This document shows positions 1-5,163 of a DNA stretch of 6,255 bases, in pieces. How positions within the stretch are numbered: the first letter of the stretch is position 1; the number at the start of each line of letters is the position of its first letter. Under the pieces are notes generated by a model. The model was given only the letters and a program-made list of their open reading frames with translations, did no database searches and was not told the origin of the DNA. This DNA is from DATDMG01 sp036518955 (GTDB lineage Bacteria; Actinomycetota; Actinomycetes; Actinomycetales; Kineosporiaceae): contig DATDMG010000407.1 in assembly GCA_036518955.1 (NCBI GenBank), positions 1-6,255 on the forward strand, read 5' to 3'. A program made the translations under genes and the position numbers.

Positions 1-70
1 CCCCCCGCCCCTCCACCGAGCCGACCCTCCCGGGCAGCGGGTACGGACGACGGAACCGGGACGAAACGCC

Positions 71-1498
71 CTACGCGCTCCGCGGGTCGATCGGGGTGAG
101 GGTGCCGAGCGCCCGTTCCACCAGGGCACCGGCGTCCAGGCAGGTGCTCTCGTGGTACCGGTTCCCGATCAGCTGGACTCCCTGGGGCAGCCCGTCCTGG
201 TCGAGGCCGGCAGGGACGGCGAGGGACGGCAGCCCGAGCAGGTTCACGGTCACCACGAGCCGATGGGCGTGCCAGAGGGTGTCGGCGTTCTCCGGGCCGC
301 CCAGGTCGAACCCGACCGGATGGATCTGCCGGGTGCCGACCGGCCCGAGAACGAGGTCGTGGTCGGCGAAGAACCTCGACCAGGCGGCGGCGATCGCATG
401 CCGGCGGGCCAGTCCCTCGATGTACCCGGACCGGTCGAGCACCGGCACATGCTCCAGCGACTGCTCCAGGTACGCAGCCGTGTCCGCGGACCCCAGCGGC
501 TTGACCAAGCGCTCGAGCAGGCCCTGCGCCTCCGCCGTGGTCAGGGTCCGCCACAGCTGCGCGGCCTCCAGCACGTGCGGCGGCTGGACCTCCTCGACCA
601 CCGCGCCGGCATCGACCAGGGCGTCGGCCACCCGACGGACGGCGTCCACGACCGAGGGGTCCACGCCGTCGTCTCCCGGGTCGGCCGTCACCGCGACGCG
701 CAGCCGTTCCGGCACCGGGAGCAGGGCCGGCGCGGGAACCCACAGCGGGTCGCGGGGGTCGCAGCCGCAGACCCCCTGGTAGGCCAGCCGGACGTCGTCC
801 ACCCGCCGTGCCATCGGCCCGTCGACGGCGAACAGCTGCAGGGTCGGCGGCAACGGGAGCGGGTTGGTGCTCGACCACGTCGGAACCCGGCCGGCGGTCG
901 GCCGCAGTCCCACCGTCCCGGCCGCGGCGGACGGCAGCCGGATCGACCCGCCGTAGTCGTTGCCGAGCCCGAGCGGGGACATCCCGGTGGCCAGCGCGAC
1001 CGCCTCTCCCCCGCTCGATCCGGCCGCGGAACGCGTGGCGTCCCAAGGGTTCACGGTCGCACCGTACAGAGCGTTGTCGGTGTGCCAGCGCATCCCGAAG
1101 TCCGGCATGTTCGTGCGGCCGATCGGGATCGCGCCGGCTCGCCGCAGCCCGGCCACCGACGGGGCGTCCACCTCGGCGCGGCGCTCGGCGTAGGCCACCA
1201 CGCCCTCGGTGGTCGGCAGGCCGGCCACGTCGAGGTTCTCCTTGACGGTGAACGGAACGCCTGCCAGCGGGCCGACCTGCTCCCCGGACCGGACGGCGGC
1301 GTCCACCCGGTCGGCCTCGGCCAGCGCGGTGTCGGCGAGCACCCGGGTGATCGCGTTGACCGCCGGGTTGACCTGCCCGATCCGGTCCAGATGGGCCTGC
1401 ACCACCTCGCGGGCGGTCAGTTCGCCCCGGCCGATCAACGCGGCGAGCTCGCCGGCGCCGTAGGTCCAGGCGCCGCGGTCGGTCTGGGCCACGCTCAC
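71..1498 (-). CDS. Amidase signature (AS) family hydrolase
   Basis: Predicted cytoplasmic amidase of 475 residues, hydrolysing a C-N amide bond to a carboxylate plus ammonia or an amine. Seen: the AS-family Ser-cisSer-Lys triad at family spacing. The Lys is K86 (in PFTVKENLDVAGLPTTEG), the cis-Ser is S161 (in AAGSSGGEA) and the nucleophile is S185 (in GNDYGGSIRLPS). The 75- and 24-residue gaps match those of fatty acid amide hydrolase. A conserved C-terminal block follows (NLLGLPSLAVPAGLDQDGLP, then QGVQLIGNRYHE). There is no signal peptide or membrane segment. The GTG start at 1498 is chosen because it overlaps the LivF stop by 4 nt (GTGA) and has GGAGGA 6 nt upstream; the open frame beyond it is low-complexity Arg/Gly-rich sequence inside livF. 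It is the last gene seen in an ABC transporter operon, which suggests it acts on an imported compound. GatA is an alternative, but no gatB or gatC is present. Family assignment is firm; substrate is unknown. Confidence 0.93.
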   Translation of the reverse strand: MSVAQTDRGAWTYGAGELAALIGRGELTAREVVQAHLDRIGQVNPAVNAITRVLADTALAEADRVDAAVRSGEQVGPLAGVPFTVKENLDVAGLPTTEGVVAYAERRAEVDAPSVAGLRRAGAIPIGRTNMPDFGMRWHTDNALYGATVNPWDATRSAAGSSGGEAVALATGMSPLGLGNDYGGSIRLPSAAAGTVGLRPTAGRVPTWSSTNPLPLPPTLQLFAVDGPMARRVDDVRLAYQGVCGCDPRDPLWVPAPALLPVPERLRVAVTADPGDDGVDPSVVDAVRRVADALVDAGAVVEEVQPPHVLEAAQLWRTLTTAEAQGLLERLVKPLGSADTAAYLEQSLEHVPVLDRSGYIEGLARRHAIAAAWSRFFADHDLVLGPVGTRQIHPVGFDLGGPENADTLWHAHRLVVTVNLLGLPSLAVPAGLDQDGLPQGVQLIGNRYHESTCLDAGALVERALGTLTPIDPRSA

Positions 1499-2313
1499 GA
1501 GCGTTCCTCCTGGTCTTCGACGGACAGCTGTTCGACGGACACCTGTTCTGCGGACGGCGGTTCGTCGTGCGGCAGGGGCACCGGCGCCGCCGGTCCCGGC
1601 TCGACGGCCTGCTCGCCGAGGTAGCCGGCGAGGACGATCGACCGGTCGGCCCGCAGTTCCGCCGCGCTGCGATGCGAGGCCAACTCCCCGTGGGACAGCA
1701 CGTACCCGCGGTCGGCGACCTCCAGAGCGAGGCCGACGTGCTGCTCGACCAGCAGCACCCCGCACCCGGACTCGGTGGCGTAGCTGCGGAGCACCGGCAG
1801 CAGCTTCTCGACCACGACCGGGGCCAGACCGAGGCTCAGCTCGTCGAGCAGCAGCAGCGACGGGCGACGGGCCAGGGCACGACCGACGGCGAGCATCTGC
1901 TGCTCCCCGCCCGACAACAGGCCGGCCCGCCGGTCGCGCAACCCGATCAGCGCCGGGAAGTACTGATAGGCAACGGACTCGGCCAGCCGCTCCCCGAGAT
2001 ACCCCAGCCGCAGGTGCTCGGCGACGGTGAGCCCGAAGAACAGTCCCCGCCCCTCGGGCACGTGCGCCATGCCCAGCCTGGCCCGCGCGGACGCCGACAG
2101 GCCGGACAGGTCCCGACCGGCGAACGTGACCGTCCCGCTGAGCTGCCGGATCAGCCCGGACACCGTGCGCAGCGTCGTCGTCTTGCCCGCTCCGTTGGCG
2201 CCGAGCAGCGCGACCACCTCGCCCGCCCCGACCCGCAGGTCCAGCCCCCGGACCACGGCGGCCCCGTCGTATCCGCTGGTCAGCCGCTCGATCGTCAGGA
2301 CATCCCCGGTCAC
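1495..2313 (-). CDS. livF: LivF-type ABC transporter ATP-binding protein
   Basis: ATPase subunit of a HAAT-family (branched-chain amino acid/amide) importer, 272 residues, acting at the inner face of the membrane with the LivG-type partner. Seen: Walker A GANGAGKT (38-45), the LivF-typical VPEGRGLF segment (85-92) where most ABC proteins have the Q-loop, signature LSGGEQQ (133-139), Walker B LLLLDE (153-158), SLGLAP D-loop region (160-165) and switch histidine H192 in VEQH. The residue after Walker B Glu is Leu (LDELSLGLAP) where Pro is usual. LivF proteins are generally about 235 residues; this one continues after YLG (231-233) with about 40 extra residues rich in Pro, Glu, Gln and Ser, including pentapeptide-like repeats. 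The GTG start at 2313 overlaps the LivG stop by 4 nt. Its Shine-Dalgarno is weak, so expression probably depends on coupling to LivG. Family is sure; the imported substrate is not. Confidence 0.94.
   Translation of the reverse strand: MTGDVLTIERLTSGYDGAAVVRGLDLRVGAGEVVALLGANGAGKTTTLRTVSGLIRQLSGTVTFAGRDLSGLSASARARLGMAHVPEGRGLFFGLTVAEHLRLGYLGERLAESVAYQYFPALIGLRDRRAGLLSGGEQQMLAVGRALARRPSLLLLDELSLGLAPVVVEKLLPVLRSYATESGCGVLLVEQHVGLALEVADRGYVLSHGELASHRSAAELRADRSIVLAGYLGEQAVEPGPAAPVPLPHDEPPSAEQVSVEQLSVEDQEERS
1505..1510 (-). promoter_or_regulatory. Ribosome binding site of the amidase gene
   Basis: GGAGGA on the minus strand, six bases before the GTG at 1498. It lies inside the last codons of livF. 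It is a near-perfect Shine-Dalgarno and decides the amidase start, ruling out the roughly 89-residue upstream extension that the open frame would allow. Confidence 0.8.
1516..1560 (-). repeat. 15-bp tandem repeat in the livF 3' end
   Basis: Three successive 15-bp units at 1516-1530, 1531-1545 and 1546-1560. The first two differ at one base (TTCGACGGACAGCTG against TTCGACGGACACCTG on the plus strand); the third is clearly degenerate, sharing mainly TTC and CGGAC. On the coding strand they encode PPSAE, QVSVE and QLSVE, so the repeat adds pentapeptides to the LivF tail without changing frame. It ends just before the amidase Shine-Dalgarno. A duplication origin is inferred. Confidence 0.7.
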
Positions 2314-3059
2314 GACGCCACCGCCGATCGGCCGAGGTAGGCCGCGATCACCGCGGGATCGGTGCGGATCCGCTCCGGTTTCCCGGCGGCGATCACCCGC
2401 CCGAACTCCAGCACCACGACGTGGTCGCAGATGCCCAGTACCAGTCCCATGTCGTGGTCGATCAGCAGCAGGGCGGTCCCGGCGTCGGCCACCGCACGCA
2501 GCCGCTCACCCAACCGCCGGCTCTCGGCGGTGTCCAGGCCGGCGGCCGGCTCATCCAGACAGATCAGCTTCGGGTCGGCGGCCAGGGCGCGGGCGACGCC
2601 CACCAGCTTGCGCTGCCCCTGCGACAGGTCCGGCGGCGCGGCGTCGGCCAGCGGCTCCAGACCGACCCGGGCCAACGAGGCGGTCACCGTCGACGGCATT
2701 CCCGACGGGCGGCCCAGGGTCCGGCCCAGGGTCCCCCACCAGCCGTGCCGGTCGGCGGCCACCGCGAGGTTCTCCCCCACGGACAGATCGTCGAACAGGT
2801 CGCCGCTCTGCCAGGTGCGGACCAGTCCGGCCCGGGCCCGCCGCTGCGGGGGGGCACCGCTCAGGTCGCGGCCGTCCAGCAGCACCTGGCCCCGACAGGC
2901 CGTGAACCCGGTGACGGCGTCGATGAAGGTGGTCTTCCCCGCGCCGTTCGGCCCGATCAGCCCGACCAGCTGACCGGGTTCCACGGTCAGGTCGACGTCG
3001 CTGAGGGCGTGCACCCCGCCATAGCTGACGCTGATCCCGCGGGCCACCAGCACGCTCAC
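2310..3059 (-). CDS. livG: LivG-type ABC transporter ATP-binding protein
   Basis: Second ATPase subunit of the importer, 249 residues, the usual size for LivG. Seen: Walker A GPNGAGKT (36-43), Q-loop Q84 in VRTWQ (LivG-typical VRTFQ with Trp for Phe), signature LSQGQRK (145-151), Walker B LICLDE (165-170) followed by PAAGLD (171-176), and switch histidine H202 in IDHDM. The signature has Gln in the third position where LSGGQ is the general consensus; LivG proteins often vary here (LSYGQ). The C-terminus ends PAVIAAYLG plus six residues, as in the family. GTG at 3059 is the only start available in frame, with GAGGAT nine bases upstream (3069-3074). The gene overlaps livF by 4 nt (GTGA). Upstream, the permease stop is 70 bases away, a gap filled by a possible micro-ORF. 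It is expected to heterodimerise with the LivF-type protein under the fused permease. Confidence 0.95.
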   Translation of the reverse strand: MSVLVARGISVSYGGVHALSDVDLTVEPGQLVGLIGPNGAGKTTFIDAVTGFTACRGQVLLDGRDLSGAPPQRRARAGLVRTWQSGDLFDDLSVGENLAVAADRHGWWGTLGRTLGRPSGMPSTVTASLARVGLEPLADAAPPDLSQGQRKLVGVARALAADPKLICLDEPAAGLDTAESRRLGERLRAVADAGTALLLIDHDMGLVLGICDHVVVLEFGRVIAAGKPERIRTDPAVIAAYLGRSAVAS

Positions 3060-3133
3060 CGATGCACCATCCTCGTGTCGGAGCCGCTGGTGGCGCCGCT
3101 CATCGGGACGCCGCTCATCGGGACGCCGCTCAT
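3056..3133 (-). CDS. Possible 25-residue micro-ORF between permease and livG
   Basis: A short open frame with an ATG at 3133 and TGA at 3058-3056. Its start overlaps the permease stop (ATGA) and its stop overlaps the livG GTG (GTGA), so it exactly bridges the only gap in the operon. A strong Shine-Dalgarno, GAGGAGG, sits seven bases before the ATG. The product would be MSGVP twice, then MSGAT, then a polar tail ending RMVHR; it has no membrane segment or recognisable domain. I do not recognise it. It may be a translated coupling leader carrying ribosomes from permease to livG, or simply a by-product of a tandem duplication of the junction. Nothing here shows that the peptide itself has a role. 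Its frame differs from that of livG, so it is not an N-terminal extension. Confidence 0.35.
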   Translation of the reverse strand: MSGVPMSGVPMSGATSGSDTRMVHR

Positions 3134-3139
3134 CGGGAC
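3095..3139. repeat. Perfect 3 x 15-bp tandem repeat at the permease/livG junction
   Basis: Three identical copies of GCCGCTCATCGGGAC (plus strand) at 3095-3109, 3110-3124 and 3125-3139. Each copy holds an ATGA on the minus strand, so the permease stop / next start junction is present three times: in-frame TGA at 3132, 3117 and 3102 in the permease frame, and ATG at 3133, 3118 and 3103 in the micro-ORF frame. Perfect identity suggests a recent or slippage-prone expansion. There are no spacers, so this is not a CRISPR. Confidence 0.9.
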
Positions 3140-5163
3140 GCCTCCTCGCCGACGACGGCAGCCACCGGCGTCGCCCTCAGGTCCTGCGCCACCCCGTCGG
3201 TCGCGGCGGGTCCCGGTGGGCGCGGGGCCCGCGCCGTCCGGGCCACCTTCTTGGCCTGCTTGCGCCGGTGGTTGGCGCCCGCGATGCCGTCGGGGTTGGT
3301 GACCAGGGTGACGACCAGCGACACCCCGCCGACCAGCAGCGCCCAGGTCCCCTTCAGTCCCACCCACCGCTCCAGGGCGTGCGGGAAGAACCCTTCGGTG
3401 GACCACAGGCCGGCGATCACGGCACCGGAGACCATGCTGATCCCGCCCATGTAGGCGAACCCGACCAGGGCGAGCGCCCCCATCGCCGTGAACCGGGCCG
3501 CGGACACCGAGGCGAAGTTGTACCCGTACAGCGCTCCGGCCACCGCGGCGATCAGCGAGCTGATGGTGATTCCGGCGATCTTCACCCCGCGCACCGAGAT
3601 CCCCGCGGCTGCCGCCGCCCGCTCGTTGGACCGGACGGCGAGCATGGCCCGGCCGAGCTGGGTGCGCCGCAGGTTCGCCACGTACACCCCGAGCGCCGCG
3701 GCAACGGCCAGCGCCAGCCAGCCGAAGACCGGGCTGGGCTGGCTGCGGTCCAGGCCTCGGAACCCGGCGTCCGGGCCCAGGTCGACGCCGAACAGCCGCG
3801 GCGACGGCACCGAGACCCCCCCTGCCCCGCCGACACCGGTGTTGAAGAACAGCCCCTGCTCCATCGCCATCGCCGCGGCCAGGGTGACCACCGCGAGCCC
3901 CACCCCGCGCACCCGCAACGCGGCCACCCCCGCCACCACGCCCAGCGCGGTAGCGGCGAGGACCGCGACGGCGGCATCCAGGGGGAACGGCAGGTGTCCA
4001 CCCAGCGCCAGGTGGGACAACAGGAACCCGGCCGTCCCGGACAGCGCCAGCTGCATCACCGAGATCTGCCCGACGTACCCGGTGATGACGATCGACGACA
4101 GCACGATCACCATCCCGATCACGGAGTTGGTCAGCGCCTGCCGGAAGTCGTACGGCAGCACCACGAGCGCGGCGGCCGCCGCCCCGCAGGTGAGCAGCGC
4201 CTGCCGGAACAGCCCGTGCGGCACCGGCACCGAGGGCAGCCGGGCCTCCGCCACCGCGCCACGACCGGGCAGCGCGGCGCCGCGCAGGAACAGCGCCACC
4301 ACGATCACGACGAACACCAGCATCTGCTGCACGCCCGGCAACGCGTTGCCGTTGTCGGTGGGGAACCAGCTCTGTGTGGACAGGTAGTAGACGACCGACT
4401 GCAGCACGCCCAGGCCGAGCCCGGCCGCGCAGGCGATCCACAGCGAGGTGAACCGCGCGAACAGGGCCGCGGCCAGAGCCGGAACCACCTGCAGCGGCAG
4501 GACCGTCGAGTCCACCTGCACGATGGGTGCGGCCAGCACCCCGAGCAGTCCGGCGACCCCGCAGGCGAGGATCGTGTTCACCATCGACAGCTGATCGGTG
4601 GACAGTCCCGCCAGGAGTGCGGCCTCCTCGTTCTCGGCCGCGGCCCGGGTCGCCAGCCCGAACCGGCTCCACCGGTAGGCACCCGCCACGGCCGCGGTGA
4701 CCGCGACGACGATCCCCGCCAGCAGGAAGCGGTCCACCGGGACGATCACCCCGAGCAGGGTGACCGTCTCCGCCGGCAGGATGCTCGGCTCGGCCTGCGG
4801 GCGGGTGCCGAACACCAGAACCACGGTCGCCTGGAGGGTGAGCAGCACCCCCAGCGAGGCCGCCATCTTCGCCAGCGGGGACGCCGTCCGTAGCGGCCGG
4901 AGCGCCACCCACTCGGTGACCACGCCGACCACGACGGCGGCCAGCAGGGCGACCGGCAGTGCGGCGACGATCGGCACGGTGATCCCGAAGTACCCCTGGG
5001 TCAGCGACCAGAAGGCGTACCCCGAGACCATCGCCGTGGCACCGGAGGCCAGGTTGATCACTCCGGCACCTCGATGGCTGGCGACCAGCGCCACGGCGAT
5101 CCCCGCGATCAGCGCGCCGGGGCCGAGCCCCAGCAGGGCGAACAGGGGAAGGGCCGTGCTCAT
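3130..5163 (-). CDS. Fused LivH-LivM ABC transporter permease
   Basis: Membrane channel of the HAAT-type importer, 677 residues, about the sum of separate LivH and LivM proteins. The N-terminal half (about 1-300) is LivH-like: RGAGVINLASGATAMVSGY (31-49), EWVALRPLRTASPLAKM (84-100), and a cytoplasmic coupling-loop segment LATRAAAENEEAALLAGLS (170-188). The C-terminal half (about 320-625) is LivM-like: GYVGQISVMQLALSGTAGF (362-380) and a second coupling segment QLGRAMLAVRSNERAAAAAG (502-521). Each half has about eight to ten hydrophobic stretches. The two coupling segments should contact the two ATPases. A basic, proline-rich tail follows (about 630-677: NHRRKQAKKVARTARAPRPP, then an Ala/Val-rich end). 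The ATG at 5163 is chosen because it overlaps the binding-protein stop (ATGA) and has TGGAG eight bases upstream; the longer frame to 5274 is Arg-rich and lies inside the binding-protein gene. No frameshift or break is visible. Confidence 0.93.
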   Translation of the reverse strand: MSTALPLFALLGLGPGALIAGIAVALVASHRGAGVINLASGATAMVSGYAFWSLTQGYFGITVPIVAALPVALLAAVVVGVVTEWVALRPLRTASPLAKMAASLGVLLTLQATVVLVFGTRPQAEPSILPAETVTLLGVIVPVDRFLLAGIVVAVTAAVAGAYRWSRFGLATRAAAENEEAALLAGLSTDQLSMVNTILACGVAGLLGVLAAPIVQVDSTVLPLQVVPALAAALFARFTSLWIACAAGLGLGVLQSVVYYLSTQSWFPTDNGNALPGVQQMLVFVVIVVALFLRGAALPGRGAVAEARLPSVPVPHGLFRQALLTCGAAAAALVVLPYDFRQALTNSVIGMVIVLSSIVITGYVGQISVMQLALSGTAGFLLSHLALGGHLPFPLDAAVAVLAATALGVVAGVAALRVRGVGLAVVTLAAAMAMEQGLFFNTGVGGAGGVSVPSPRLFGVDLGPDAGFRGLDRSQPSPVFGWLALAVAAALGVYVANLRRTQLGRAMLAVRSNERAAAAAGISVRGVKIAGITISSLIAAVAGALYGYNFASVSAARFTAMGALALVGFAYMGGISMVSGAVIAGLWSTEGFFPHALERWVGLKGTWALLVGGVSLVVTLVTNPDGIAGANHRRKQAKKVARTARAPRPPGPAATDGVAQDLRATPVAAVVGEEASR
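3141..3147 (-). promoter_or_regulatory. Strong Shine-Dalgarno at the 3' end of the permease gene
   Basis: GAGGAGG on the minus strand within the codons for the permease C-terminal Glu-Glu-Ala. It is seven bases before the ATG at 3133. It is too far (more than 80 bases) from the livG GTG to serve it directly, so its natural target is the micro-ORF start, which supports initiation there. Confidence 0.55.

Noticed and set aside
1..70. Rho-independent terminator or G-quadruplex downstream of the amidase
   Set aside because: Only a 4-bp stem (CCCG/CGGG at 29-32 and 38-41) is visible, with no T-run on the transcribed strand. The minus-strand G-runs (from 1-6, 8-11, 25-27 and 29-31) need a long 13-base loop and are not persuasive at this GC content.
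152..1624. A 490-codon open frame on the plus strand, antisense to the amidase and livF
   Set aside because: Its product is rich in Arg, Gly, Pro, His and Gln with no domain. It is the expected antisense shadow of a high-GC gene, and the minus strand encodes well-conserved enzymes over the same stretch.
1499..1765. N-terminal extension of the amidase by 89 residues
   Set aside because: The extension is Arg/Gly/Ala low-complexity sequence lying in livF in another frame. The GTG at 1498 has a proper Shine-Dalgarno and GTGA overlap.
3056..3133. Frameshift separating an upstream part of livG
   Set aside because: LivG from the GTG at 3059 already begins at the normal family N-terminus and has normal length, so nothing is missing that a frameshift would explain.
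3095..3139. CRISPR array
   Set aside because: The 15-bp units are directly adjacent with no spacers, and they are far shorter than CRISPR repeats.
3268..4893. A 541-codon plus-strand frame, and a 618-codon minus-strand frame (3056-4912), overlapping the permease
   Set aside because: Both give low-complexity Arg/Gly/His/Gln-rich products without motifs, while the permease frame shows clear transmembrane segments and family motifs. Only the last 26 codons of the minus-strand frame are kept, as the possible micro-ORF.
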